Of a stretch of DNA of 64,000 nt, positions 31,632 to 44,163 are shown one piece after another; within the stretch, counting starts at the first letter, position 1; every line of letters starts with the position of its first letter. Both the position numbers and the translations under genes were made by a program. The stretch spans positions 5,955,364 through 6,019,363 of the forward strand of contig NC_081548.1 of the NCBI RefSeq assembly GCF_901000735.1, given 5' to 3'. A model generated the notes under the pieces. It saw only the letters and a program-made list of their open reading frames with translations, was not told the origin of the DNA and did no database searches. Origin of the DNA: Corylus avellana. Taxonomy: Eukaryota; Streptophyta; Magnoliopsida; Fagales; Betulaceae.

Positions 31632-34600
31632 ATGACGCAATCTAGCAACATTGCCGCTCTATCCTTCACGATGCCAAACATTGCGCATCTCTGTCAATCC
31701 AAGCTCGATGACAACAACTATCTCGGATGGGTCTTCCAATTTGAGCCCATCCTCAAAACCAATGGCTTGATGGGCATTGTTGATGGCTCAGAGCCATGCC
31801 CACCAAAGCTTATTCCATCTTCTCCTCCGAAAAAAAACTACTCTTGATGTCTCAAACCCATAATATATTCTCAGGGAAAAGAAAGACCAATTCATCTTCA
31901 ATTGGTTTATTGCAACTCTAACTGCTCCACTTGTGCCTACTATCTATGGGTGTAAAACGTCCAATCAAGTATGGAACACCCTTGCCACTCGTTATGCCTT
32001 TCCATCAAGGTCTCACGTCACCTAATTGAGACGTCAACTTTAGACTCTCAGACAAGGTAACAATCCATGTGTTACTTTTATTCATAGTGCAAAATCACTA
32101 GCTGACCAGCTAGCTATTGCTGGCAGCCCCATCACCGATAATGACCTTGTATCCTACATCATAGGTGGATTAAGCCCCACCTACAATTCTTTTGCCATGA
32201 CCTACTCCATGATAACAAAGAATACCACTATGTCTCTTGAAGAATTTCAATTTGAATTACTTGGACACGAATAACTCCTTGAACATCAAGCTGCCACTGC
32301 CAAACCATAATCCTATGCCATGACTGCTCAAAAGCTGGGTTACAAGCAGAGATTCAACAACAACCAAAGAAAGCCTTTCTCCAATTACAATAAATCCTAT
32401 CCCTCAAAGAAGACTTTCAATGGATCTCCTGGCATCCCCCCAACCCCTGTTCTCTACCGAGAAAAAACTATTTCTGGAGGCTTCAGCAACTACACTCCAA
32501 GAAGAAATTCTCCTCGCAACTACACTCCAAGGAGAAATTCTCAACCTGGTCTTGGTACCTTCTCATCCAACAGACCTCTTTGTAAGATATGTGGCCACTC
32601 CAATCATCAAGCATTGATTGCTTTCATCGCATGGATTATGCCTTCCAAGGACGACATCCACCATTTAAGCTTGCTACAATGGTTTCCCAAACCAACGATT
32701 TACAAGATGTAGATGAATGGCTTGCTGACAATAGAGCCAATACTCACATCACTAATGACTTGGAGAATCTAACTCTGCAGCAACCATATCAGGGTGATGA
32801 AACAGTAGCAGTAGGTAATGGTAGTGGACTTAGTATCTCCCACACTGGCTCTTCCTCTCTTTTTTTTAGCTCAATTCAACTCCTACATCCCAAAAATATC
32901 TTACATTGTCGTGATGCTACATCAAATTTACTTTCAATTAATAAATTTTTCCATAACAATGATTGTCATTTTAAATTAACTGATACCTATTTCTTGATTA
33001 AGGACAACCTCACAGGGAGGATCCACCTACAAGGGGCAAGTGAAGATGGTCTCTACCCATTAAGGCTGTAACACTTCACCAGAAATAAAGTCAGAGCATT
33101 TACTGCATGAATTGGGATCAAGGTGTCTTTTTCAGTTTGGCACAACCGCTTAGGGCATCCAAGTCATCAAATCTTGCAGCATCTATTTCACAACTACTAC
33201 CTTCCTATATCTTCAGTTAAGTCCAGTCAATCTATTTGTGTTTCATGTCAATTAGGAAAGAGCAAAAAGTTACCCTTTGCTGAGTCTAGTCGTGTCACCA
33301 CTGCTCCATTGGAGCTTATTCATAGTGATGTATGGATTTCTCCTTTATCTTCAATCAATGGAAGCAAATGTTATGTTATTTTTATTGATGATTTCTCTAG
33401 ATACACCTGGCTATTTCCTTTTCAACTCAAATCAGATGTCTTTGAAACCTTTGTTAAATTCAAGTGCTTGATAGAAAATTTATTTTCCCTTAAAATCAAA
33501 CAACTTCAAACAGATGGGAGTGGTGAATACACCTCTCATAACTTTACTAAATATCTGTCAACACATGGTATTCTTCATCGAGTCACCTGTCCACATACAT
33601 CTCAACAAAATGGAGTTTCAAAAAGAAAACATAGGCATCTCATTGAATCTGGCCTTAGTCTTTTAGCTCAATCCTACCTCTCTTCAAAATACTGGGTTGA
33701 AGCTGTCAGTACTGCCATGTATCTCATCAATAGACTGCTTACCCCAACTCTCCAAAATTCAAGTCTTTTCACCAAATTGTACAATAAGAAACCAGACTAC
33801 AAATTTTTAAAAACTTTTGGTTGTGCTTGTTATCCCCTCCTAATACCCTATGATAAACACAAATTGGAATTCATAAGCAAACAATGCATCTTCCTTGGAT
33901 ACAGTGCACACCAAAAGGGTTACAAGTGCCTTGATCGCAGCCCCAATTGTGTATATGTCTCTAGACATGTTATTTTTGATGAATTGGTGTTTCCTGCATA
34001 GAGTAGAGCAGCATCTTCATCCCCTGACGAATCAAATCCTTCTTGATCCTTCTAATTTTTACTCTGTGAATAATTTTGATTTTATTACTATTCACATCTC
34101 ATCCCCAATCACCTTGCCTTCCCAGCACGAGTACCTGTCCTTACAAACATTCATGCTTCCTCTCTCCCCTTAAGGCCTTCCTCTTCACCAACATCTGAAC
34201 TCTCTATTCCTTTGACTACCCCCACTGCAAAATTGCTACCACCTACCCCTGAGCCTATCCCCAACCTAGATTAGTCCCCATTTCAGCTTTTACCTGCACC
34301 TCCTGAGCCAGCCTCTCCTCAGATTATCACAAGATCTATGACTGGAAACTCTAAACCTAAGTCTTTTCCCAACTATTAGCTATTCCTATCCTTAAAGTCA
34401 GCCAAGCATCCACTAAAATCCTCTCATACTACATCCCTCCCTTTTGTCCCTACCACATTTGCTCAGGCTGTCTCTAACCCTAAATGGTTTGCTGCAACGG
34501 AAAGTGAACTTCAAGCTTTGGCTGAGAATGGTATTTGGTCTCTCTACCCTAGACCTTCACGTCGAAACATCATAAAGAACAAGTGGGTTTTTCGACTAAA

Positions 34601-35985
34601 GGAAAAATCAGATGGCACTATTGAAAGATACAAGGCAAGACTAGTGGCTATGGGTTTTCAACAAAGAGATGGTATTGACTACATTGAAACCTTCAGTCCA
34701 GTTATCAAACCAGCCACTATACGGATCCTGCTGTCCTTAACAATCGACTACAATTGGCCCCTCAAGTAATTGGATGTCTCCAATGCTTTCCTTCATAGTC
34801 ACTTGAATGAAGAAGTCTTCATGGAGCAACCTATTGGTTTTGTTGATGCAGCTTTTCCAAATCATGTTTGTAAGCTCAAAAAGGCCCTCTATGGTCTAAA
34901 GCAAGCCTCAAGAGCCTGGTTTCACAGATTGTCACAAGCTTTTCTCCATCTTGGTTTTGTTGGATCCTTAGTAGACACCTCTCTTTTTATGCTTCATCAA
35001 GGCTCTTATCATATTTACATACTGATATATGTTGATGATATCATAGTAAGAGGCATAGATTCATCTATCATGTAGTCTCTCATCCACGGCCTTCAAATGG
35101 AATTTAAGGTTAAAGATCTTGGTTGCCTTTCATACTTCCTAGGCATCCATGTCCTTTGTGACAAAACTGGCTTACATCTAAATCAAGGTAAATACATTAT
35201 TGATTTACTTGATCGTGTGCAGATGCTTGGAGCAAAGCCCTATGCCGCACCCTACACTTCAGGCAAGAAGCTCACCAAGCTTGATGGTGATGCTTTACCA
35301 GATCCCACAACCTATCATCATATCATTGGAGCTCTACAATATGGCACACTCACAAGACCTGACATGGCTTACACTGTCAATCAACTGTGTCAATTTCTCC
35401 ATTGTCCAACCACGGAACATGCGAAGGCTGCTAAAAGAGTTCTAAGGTCTCTTATAGACACACTAGATCATGGTCTTCACTTCACTCCAGGTCCTCTTCA
35501 ACTTCAGGCATACTGTGACTCTGACTGGGCAGGGGATCCACTTGATCGCAGATCCACTACAGGGTATTGTGTTTTCTTCGGCTCTAGCTTAGTGTCTTGG
35601 CATACCAAGAAGCAGCCTGTTGTCTCGAGATCTAGCACCGAGGATGAATATCGTGCCATGGCCATTACAACTCCTGAACTCTCATGGCTTCGAATGCTAC
35701 TCAAAGAATTGCAAGTTTCTTTCCATGATCCTCCTGTACTCTGGTGTGATAATATAGGAGCTATTGCCTTAGCTTCCATCCCATCTACCATGCTCGTACC
35801 AAGCATATAGAGGTTGACTACCACTTCATCCATGAGAAAATTCTTCACAAAGATCTTTGTGCTAGCTACATCCCAACTCAAGATCAATGTGCTGATATCT
35901 TTACAAATGGTCTTACCTCTTGTCGATTTCTTTTCCTCAGAGACAAACTCATGGTCACTCCCCCTCCCATTCCTTGGAGGGGGGC
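31632..35985 (+). pseudogene. Copia gag-pol polyprotein, decayed
   Basis: Order fits Copia: gag with KLDDNNYLGWVFQFEPILK (31632-31847), CCHC-like CKICGHSNHQA (32585), protease region WLADNRANTHIT (32716; the usual DSGA core reads DNRA), GAG-pre-integrase WHNRLGHPSHQIL with CVSCQLGKSK, integrase core HSDVWISP, DDFSRYTW and QTDGSGEY (33123-34001), reverse transcriptase NKWVFRLKEKSDGTIERYKA to [12 protein letters not shown] and the catalytic LIYVDDII (34518-35075), and RNase H with CDSDWAGD (35097-35810). Stops at 34767 and 35073 and frameshifts (for example before 33123 and near 35806) break it. The final block TKHIEVDYHFIHEK lies in another frame after 35790. It cannot make a working polyprotein. 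Confidence 0.9.
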
Positions 35986-37290
35986 TGTTAAGGAAGCAGC
36001 ACATGCGTAGCAGAGTCCTACGCAGACTCTGTATTCACTTGTATTATCCTTATATTTGTTTTATCTCTTCCCCATTAAGCTCTCTAGTTGTATTAGTTCT
36101 CCTACTCCTTGTTGCATTAGTTCTCCTAGTTGTAGTTGTATTAGTTTTTTACTTAGTTGATTTCAATTGTAACTCTTTGCCTATATATACGATGAGAACG
36201 AAGCTGAGACTTCATTCCGCCAAAAGCAAGTTTATTTGCTTTCTTTCACCCCCAAGCTTCCACCAGGTAGAAAGGATGGCCTTTCATAGGTGAAACTTTG
36301 GAATTTGCCAAGAATAGCAAAAGGGGCATTCCAGAGAGATTCCATGTCAAAACAACACTTGGAAATAGATTGGTTGACCCCTTGTAGAAGAATTGAAGCA
36401 TTTCCCACTCTCAAAGAAGTACACATTTGCATTGGCTTGTTGGCTGTTTATGAACATCCAAGACAACAAGCAAGTAACCAGATTTGCAAATCCCTTCAGA
36501 CTTGTTACTGCCGGCCTTGTAGCGATTCCGGTAAATCTTCTCGGTACAGCTTTCAATCGAGCCGTTAAAGGAGGCAAACTCTTTCATGAGGAGCTTTTGG
36601 GCATCATTAGAAAGCGAAAAATGGAGCTCTCTGAGAATATAGGGTCTGCACATGAAGACCTGTTGACTTGCATTCTCCTTATAACGAATGAGAATGGCAA
36701 ACGAATGGAGGAGAAGGAGATCACTAATAGGATTATAGGTTTATTCATCGCCAGCTACGATACGGTAAGTTCTGCCGTTACAGTCATCCTGAATTATCTG
36801 GTGAAGCTTCCTCAAGTATACGCCGAGGTCTTAAGAAGTATGTTTTCACTATCATCAATTATTTTAAAAGTTTTAGCAAATAAAAAATTATAATTTTAAT
36901 CATTTAATTCCTGATTATGTTAAAAAAATGTTAAATATATTAATCGTGTGTCCTCCTTAACCTCAAATATTAGACAGGGATAAGAGATGATCCACAAATG
37001 TGTAATCATTACCACTTGCTATCTTTGTGACTACTCTGTTAACAACCACACTGTAAATCCTTAAAAGTATTGTCGTGTGGTGGCTTGCTTTCCACAAGTC
37101 AAGTGTGGCCCCATTCTTGTTGATTTTTGTTGTTCTCTTTTCGTTCTGCACGTTTTTTTGTCTCCTTTTTTTTCTTTAGCTTCTTTGTAGAAGCTTTGAA
37201 AGAACAACACCTTTAATTATTGAAGACATCCATTCGATCCTTCAATGAAGAAGAGTGACATGGAGTTGCATGCAGAGCAAAAGAAAGCCG

Positions 37291-37567
37291 TTAAACTAAT
37301 GATTAATTGATTAAATTTACATTTTCTTATCAGCTTAAACTTTTAGGATAACTGGTGATTTAATATGGTATCAGAGCTAAAGGTCCTATGATTGAACCTT
37401 GACTCTGTCAATTCACCCTCTATTTAAATTAAATATTCCACGTGTTGGGTCTCACCTATTAAAAAGGAGTTGGAGCTCACACGTGAGGGGAGACTTAAAC
37501 TAATGATTAAGTGATTAAATTTACCTCTTTCTATCAGCTAAGCTTTTGGGATAACTGGCGATTTAAC
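37291..37567 (+). mobile_element. TRIM-like miniature LTR element, family 2
   Basis: Two direct copies of about 74 bp, both with TTAAACTAATGATTAA, ATTAAATTTAC and GGATAACTGG(T/C)GATTTAA, lie at 37291-37364 and 37495-37567. TGGTATCAGAGC, a perfect initiator-Met primer site, follows the first, and the purine tract GAGGGGAGA precedes the second. There is no coding sequence. The target duplication is not clear. Confidence 0.65.
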
Positions 37568-37828
37568 AAAAGCTAAGAAACTTTGTGAGAGATTTGATAC
37601 ATCCGTTTTGCTTCATTTGTCTCACTTGTATTCTCTCAGTTTTTGGAGTAAATAAAGTCAGGGATTTAAGAGAAGTTTTCTCTTTCTTTAATTCTTTTTT
37701 GGGTGATAGTGATAATTGGGTGAACCGGATGTTTTGGATTTGAGAAGTTTCTTTGTAATACTCTTTATATTCTATCATTTTGATGCTGAATTTCATCAAG
37801 ATCATCTTCGTATATAGATGTAAGCTCG

Positions 37829-38167
37829 TGTTTGGGTTATCCCACATTGGTTCTGGAATAGGTTGGTGGTCAGTTTATAAGTGGTGAGCAAAAACCTCAC
37901 CTCTTGAGCTAGTTTTTGGGGTCAAGAGAGACTATGACCACTCAACACTAGTATCAGAGCCTAAGTTCAACCAACAAGTCTCGGCCTAAGCGGAGAAACG
38001 ATTTCTCTGCTAGACCTAAGATTAGATGTGTGAAGGAGGGAGGGAGATTGTTGGGGTTATCCCACGTCGGTTGTGGAAGGAGCTGGTGGCCAGTTTATAA
38101 GTGGTGGGGGAAAGCCTCACCTTTTGAGCTAGCTTTTGGGGTTGAGAGAGGCCAAGACCACTCAACA
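37829..38167 (+). mobile_element. TRIM element, family 1, 339 bp
   Basis: LTRs of 119 bp (37829-37947 and 38049-38167) begin TGTT(T/G)GGGTTATCCCAC and end CCACTCAACA. TAGTATCAGAGC after the 5' LTR is the primer-binding site with one mismatch, and GGAGGGAGGGAGA before the 3' LTR is the purine tract. The flanks GCTCG and GCTCA suggest a 4-5 bp target duplication. The interior is 101 bp and non-coding. The same family lies at 9918-10230. Confidence 0.85.
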
Positions 38168-38929
38168 GCTCATTAAGCCAAACCATGTAAATTTTCGTAT
38201 CTTGCCTGATTGTGTTATTTATTATTATACTCTTTTTTACTTCTTTCGTGATATTTGAATTATTGTGTTGTAACAAGTATCGATACAAACCACCGAATGT
38301 GGTACAAGAGTATACACAATTTCATAGACATTTGTATGCTTTTTTAGGCTCAAATCCACTATCAATAAGTGACACTTAACATGTAGAATATTAAAGTGAA
38401 ATTGGATGTGAATTATGACGACAATGTTTAAACTCAAGACCTTTATTTTAACATTATGTTAAACTACAACTTATCCTACAAGGAGATAGAAAATTGTAAA
38501 TTTTTAATCATTTAATTCATATTCTAAAAACCACATCAAACACAATAAAATGTATTTACGTGTTATATGGGAAGTAGTTGAATTTGATATGAAAGTGGTT
38601 TGTTTGGTTGACATAGAGCAAATGCAGATTGCGAAGTCCAAAGATGAAGATGAATTGTTGAATTGTGAAGACATTCAGAAGATGAAGTATTCTTGGAATG
38701 TGGCATGCGAAGCAATGAGGTTAGCATCACCTGCTCAAGGAGGATTCAAAGAGGTCACAACTGACTTTAGTTATGCTGGTTTTACAATTCCAAAGGGATG
38801 GAAGCAGGATTTCTCATGAAGGGCAAAGCATGAATACGCTATCACCCTGCACCCGCCTCCAAGTTCCGTCCCTGGAAGCCGAACTAGAACCAGCTTGGGA
38901 TTTACTTTTCTGAATCCATTTTCTTGTAG

Positions 38930-39103
<174 letters not shown>

Positions 39104-39221
39104 TAATGTGGTGACCAAATTCAAATTGGAGAAAATAAATCGGAATGAAAAGTTTATATACAATCCATCACATATTCCAGAGAATGGTCTTCTGGTTCAC
39201 CTACACCCTCTCAATAACTAG

Positions 39222-39394
39222 TGTCAAGACTTGGTGTAGTAAACCTTATGCCACCAGCTGTCTATCGTTAATCAGAAAAAATCTCAACAACTGAATGGTT
39301 TGTATTTTCCACACTTTCCTCCTTCGGTGGTTTTGTTTTGTTTTTTTTTTTTTCCCTTGCGTGGGTTTACACCAAATAAAAAGGTAAGAAAAGA
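39222..39394. other. 3' flank of P450 copy B
   Basis: It starts with the P450 3' UTR shared with copy A and then runs into AT-rich sequence with a poly-T run (39335-39353). No gene is seen. Confidence 0.5.
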
Positions 39395-39646
39395 ATGATA
39401 CAATCTATACGATTTGCTGTAGCCATGGGAGTGGTTGCTGGTTTGGCAAGAGCCATATTACTTCTTTTGAGTAAATCAACAATGTACTTCCTCTATGTGA
39501 GAAATAAATGGTTAGAGACAGAGTTTCGACCCCAAGAAAGAAAGTGAAATAGCTAAGGTCCTTTATTGCAAAGTCAGTATTAAGTAACTTGATGAGTGAC
39601 TCAACGGCCAAAGGAGAAGAATCGGTCACGATAATGTCGTCAACAT

Positions 39647-41209
39647 TGTTAGTTTTTGTCATGGCGTAATTCGGTGACCAATATCCTTGTGTCTGCATCA
39701 CTGAAATTTAACATGTTTAGAAGCCCTCTGCTGCAGTTTCAGAACTCCTACAGCAGAGGATACTGCCCGAGGCTCATTCACTGACTTATTATGCTTAGAA
39801 TCTGATCTCCACCGTTCATATTGAAGATTCATGTGTTGTGAGCATGCCTGCAAAGTTTCAGCTCAATCAGACCACAAACGCCTATCTATCCGAGCTGTTG
39901 ATCAAAACCCGACGGAAATTTCCGATTCAGGAACTTTTTGGAGAAGAAGGTTCAAGAGGGAAGTGTGCCCTGTTAGGAAGCCCGTCCTGACGCCCAGGAG
40001 GCAGTGTGCCCTGTCAGGACGCCCAGTGACTGTGCAGCTATTATATATGAAGAATTTCCGAGCTGTTGATCAAAACCCGACGGAAATTCCCCATTCAGGA
40101 ACTTTTTGGAGAAGCAGGTTCAAGAGGGCAGTGTGCCCCGTTAGGAAGCCCGTCCTGACGCCCAGGATGCAGTGTGCCGCGTCAGGAAGCCCGTCAGGAC
40201 TCCCAGTGACTGTGCAGCTATTATGAAGAATTTCGGGAGAGGTCAGAACCGTCCGTTCTCAAGCCCGTCCGAACGGGACCTCCCAGGAAGTTTAATATTC
40301 ATGTTTTAATCACTTTGACTGCCTTGGTTCTTGGGGATTAAAGTTCTATAATTGTTTATGGTAGCATGGGAGTATTTAATTGAAGCATGGGCATTAAATA
40401 TTGAAGCATGAGCTTCTTGGATCACATGGGAGCATGCCAAGCTGCACATGGCAGAATGGGAGACATCCACTAGGCAGTAGAGCATGGCACGGCAGATTCC
40501 CTCGCAGCGGAGAAGCTTTGGGCGTCGGTTGGTGTTGTGGCAGTGTTTTCCGTCCGGACGGGACTCCTAGGCCGTCCTGACGCCCGCTTGACAGACATCA
40601 TTTTATAATGTGTTTTGATGCTGACTTGGCCCCATCCTTGGTGCCTATTTGCTATTTTAGTGAGACTTAGGCTACGTTTTTCATTAAGCGAACCAGAACT
40701 AAACAGAGTGTATCTTGAGGGAGCCATTGTGCTTGTGAGTTTGTTTCTTTGTTGAGCTAAGAGAGATTGATGTTTATGTGCCTTGGAGCCATACTCTCTT
40801 AGCGTGTTTATGAGTTGTATTTGAGCTTTACTTGTGTAATCATTTGAGAAGAATTAGAAGCTTATCGGAAGGAGTCCGGTAAAGGTTTATCACTGTGAAG
40901 GAGATTCAAAAGCGTTGGACAACAAGCTGGAGGTTTGTTGGTCTTATAGAGTCAAGAAATTACAAACGGTTGTAGGTGTTCTCTTGTCTGTAATCTCGAG
41001 AGTAATTTCCTTATAGTAATAATCTTGGGTTTGGCTGCTCGGGAGATATTTTTCCTTGTTGCAAAGTTTCCTCCTCGTCACCAAAATCATTGTGTTCATG
41101 CTTTGGTGATTGTATGTTTATTACTTGTTAGATTTTAATTCTGCATTAATTTGGCAAACACCTATTCCTGGACCTCTAGGTGTGTTTGGAGTTGTTAAAC
41201 GTATTTTCA
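39647..41209 (+). mobile_element. Solo LTR, 1563 bp, inside a Copia RT
   Basis: It starts TGTTAGTTTTTGTCATGG and ends AACGTATTTTCA. The 5-bp target AACAT flanks it exactly (39642-39646 and 41210-41214). Removing it plus one target copy restores codons for LIYVDDI on the minus strand. The right part, with CCTCCTCGTCACCAAAATC, resembles the reverse complement of the LTRs at 43104 and 50159, so it is a related family read on the plus strand. No internal coding exists. Confidence 0.9.
39891..40231 (+). repeat. Tandem repeat of about 168 bp, two copies, in the solo LTR
   Basis: CGAGCTGTTGATCAAAACCC at 39891 recurs at 40059. Each unit contains ACGGAAATT, TTTTTGGAGAAG, AGGAAGCCCGTCCTGACGCC and CAGTGACTGTGCAGCTATTA. 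Within the unit GTCAGGACGCCC and GTCCTGACGCCC also form short internal repeats and inverted repeats. Confidence 0.85.
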
Positions 41210-41925
41210 AACATAAATAAGGAAATAGATAATTGAGGATCCTTGGCGGAAAATGAATAAAGAGGAATATGCTCTGGAGCCAATAAAACAGAGTGTATAG
41301 AGACGAGTGCTAAGTTGGGAAACCATGCTCGAGACGCTTGTTTAAGGCCATACAATGATTTATGTAGATGACACACATGATTCGGATATTGTGAATGAGG
41401 AAATCCAGGAGGTTGAACCATGTAAACTTCCTCTTCTAGAAAACCATAAAGAAAGACGTTTTGAATATCAATTTGATATAAGCACCAACTAGAAGAGACG
41501 ACAATGGAGAGAATTGTGCGAATGCTAATGAGTTCGGCACCGAGCCTAAAAGTTTCTGAAAAATCCAGCCCTTGTTGTTGATGATAGCCTTTGGCAATAA
41601 GGCAGGCTTTGTAGCACTCTGTCGAGCTATTAGCCTGATGTTTGATGCGGAATACCCATTTATAGCCGACAACATTTTTGTTTTTAGGGATAAAGCTAGC
41701 CGTCCACACTATGTGAGTGTTTGGAGAGTGGTTTTATGCCTTCTCTCCAAGCACTCAAAAGCCTTAAATAGTGGAGCTTGTAGGCATTGGATGCACACGA
41801 CATTGAGTATACCATTGAATATTCTTGAGAACCTACTCTATTTGTCATCTTCACTAATTGAGGAAAAGATCCCAAAGCTTTAGAAATCCTAAAGATAGCC
41901 TGTAGAAAAATACGGTGTCAACCGA

Positions 41926-43103
41926 TGTTCAAGTAGTGCAACAACTTACAGTAGCCGAAGGACTCGTAACCAAAAGTAGAAAAAAGATCAAAACTAAACA
42001 GAAAAATATACTTCCTACTTATGAAATATTACAGCAGTAAAAAAAATTTGGCTTGGACCACACTTGCACAAGATAGGAGAAGGTTTGGGTGAGTTATGAT
42101 GGAATGAGAGGCTTGGAAACATGCTTGTGGTATATATAAGGGTTAGTGAAGGGATCTAGAGAATTCTCACACTTAACTAATAAGATAAGTATAACTTTTC
42201 ATGTGACCAAGGTAGAATAACAAATTTGTATAAGAAATAATAATAATGTTTCACGGTCAAAAAAAAAAAAAAAAAAAAGATAATAATGTTTTATGGGAAG
42301 GGGTAAGGTTGTATTGAAAGATGAAGTAGGTTAACTGATGGGTGGTGATGGTTAGATGACTAAGATAGAAGGTGGTAAGGTGAAAATGCTAAAAAAATGA
42401 GAGAATAACATGTACCATCCATCATGTGCAAATAAGTCCCCCCACATTTAAACTTACATAATTTCTTTAGTACATCACTCAAAACAAAAAGAAGAAAAAT
42501 TAATAACTGTGGATTCTAGAAAATACACTCTAAAATTTAACATGACCGTATAGTGAGAGAAACAAGAAGGAAAAAATATTTTGTCAAATATTAGTCAAGG
42601 AGTGGCCGTTTTTCTATGTAAGAGGGCTTCTCTTTTCTTTTGTTCTTTATAGCATGATCTTTCCATACTCTCTTGAAGTCGACCAATGGGATTATTCCGC
42701 TACTCATATTATATACATGTTCTTCGTTATTTGAAGAATACAATTGATGATGGACTTCTGTATTCCAAATTATCATTGAGGATGTTGTTTAAGGAACTTG
42801 GTATTGCTCTGGCCTATGCCCATCTTTGCCTCTGATCCTTCTATAGTAAAGGAATCCTCAGCCTTTGTCAAACAATGTTACTGTTGATAATTATGCAGCA
42901 GTACTCTTTGGAGTTTAAGCATATATCAATTCAATATAATTAATTAGAGAAATTACTTGCACCCAATTTAAAAGAAAAATTTGTTATTTCATCATCATGA
43001 TCAAAGTAGCTTTTGAAATTTGCCTGTAAGAAAGGCAGCAATTGGACCAGTTAGGCTGATGCTTCCAAGTACATCACCATATTTGTTTAAGCTTGAAGAA
43101 ATG
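41926..43103. other. Intergenic, no gene seen
   Basis: AT-rich sequence with a poly-A run (42260-42279). Short open frames show no motif. It lies between the minus-strand Copia relic and the 3' LTR of the next Copia element and may contain decayed retroelement sequence. Confidence 0.45.
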
Positions 43104-44163
43104 TGAAAAAACGCTTAACATGTAAATATCACACAATATGCGAAATTAACAGATATTTATCTATAGGCAACCAATCACCAAAATAAGTAAAATCAAACAC
43201 AAGGATTTTAGTGACGAAGAGGAAACCTTTTAAAAAACGCTTTAAAAGTAAAACATCTTTGGAGCAACCAAATCCAGGAAATTACTATTAGAAAGATGTT
43301 CAGAGATTACAAACATCAGGAACACTTATAACCAGATACAAGACCTTGACTCTGTAAGATTGACAAGCATCCAACTCGTCTTCTTGTTTACAATTTCCTT
43401 CAACGTGATTCTCCTTTACCGGACCCTTCCGATAGACTACTCAATCATACACGATGAAACTAACAAATACTCCTCTAAGAGGAATGATTAGGCTCACACA
43501 TAAGTTCTATCTAAGCATAGCCTCTCACGAAAACCAAGCTGAAATTTCATACTTCTCCAGTTCTATAAGGATGTATTTATATCATATACAAAACCCTAAG
43601 CATGGGCCCACTTAAAAACACGTTTTAGGCATAAAACCTACGGGCTGTCCGAATGGGGTATGTGTCTGTCCGGACGGAACCTTTGCGATGGGAAAATATG
43701 CATTTGCTGGAAATGCTGTCCGGATGGGGTAAAGGCCTGTCCGAACATGGGCATGTGTTGGGGTGAAAAGTTGCTTGCTGGAAATTGTGTCCAGACAACT
43801 CTATCTTCGTGTCCAGACAACTAGCATGTATTTGAGCTCTCAGATTGCCTTGTCTTGTGAATGGATCATGAAGCTTCGGGACTTCTGTTTTGATCACTGA
43901 ATTAGCCAACATAAGAAGTAACAAACTTCCTCTTTAATTTGGCAATTCGGTGACAAAACCAATATGCCGAGACATCCCATCATCTCCCCATATTTACTTG
44001 CCTTTTTTGTCACAAAATGACAAAAAGTCTCCATGTTCCTAAAACACTCACAAAATACATCAAGGCATATGTGGAACAGAAATACATAAATAAAACTCAT
44101 GATTATAGATAAAAGAAAATGCAAGATCATGAAGACACAACAGCTAAAAACTCACCCTCAATG

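Larger units (their letters stand above)
30960..36248 (+). mobile_element. Copia retrotransposon in exon 1 of P450 copy B
   Basis: LTRs of 262-263 bp (30960-31221 and 35986-36248) begin TGTTAAGGAA and end CTTTCTTTCA; I count about 17 differences, roughly 6-7%. A primer-binding site TGGTATTAAAACC follows the 5' LTR, and the purine tract GGAGGGGGG precedes the 3' LTR. Flanking CCCC on both sides is consistent with a 4-5 bp target duplication in the P450 sequence CATTTTCCCCCAAG. The interior encodes gag-pol in several frames. The divergence makes it an older insertion than the MULE. Confidence 0.93.
36838..38616 (+). other. Intron between P450 copy B exons, with TRIM-like insertions
   Basis: The donor GTATGTTTTC is at 36838 and the acceptor TTGACATAG ends at 38616. 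It contains the elements at 37291-37567 and 37829-38167. The last 315 bases (from about 38301) are shared with copy A (from 13939), which confirms the intron boundary there. Confidence 0.7.
39395..41925 (-). pseudogene. Copia reverse transcriptase relic, minus strand, interrupted
   Basis: On the minus strand 41709-41215 reads NVVGYKWVFRIKHQANSSTE, YKACLIAKGYHQQQGLDFSE and [12 protein letters not shown], the Copia RT. The continuation VDDIIVTDSSPLAVESLIKL and DFAIKDLSYFTFFLG lies at 39640-39420. The two parts join exactly at the YVDD motif, where the solo LTR 39647-41209 sits. Weak coding remains upstream of the RT (41710-41925). No LTRs of its own are recognised. It is a truncated, dead element. 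Confidence 0.85.
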
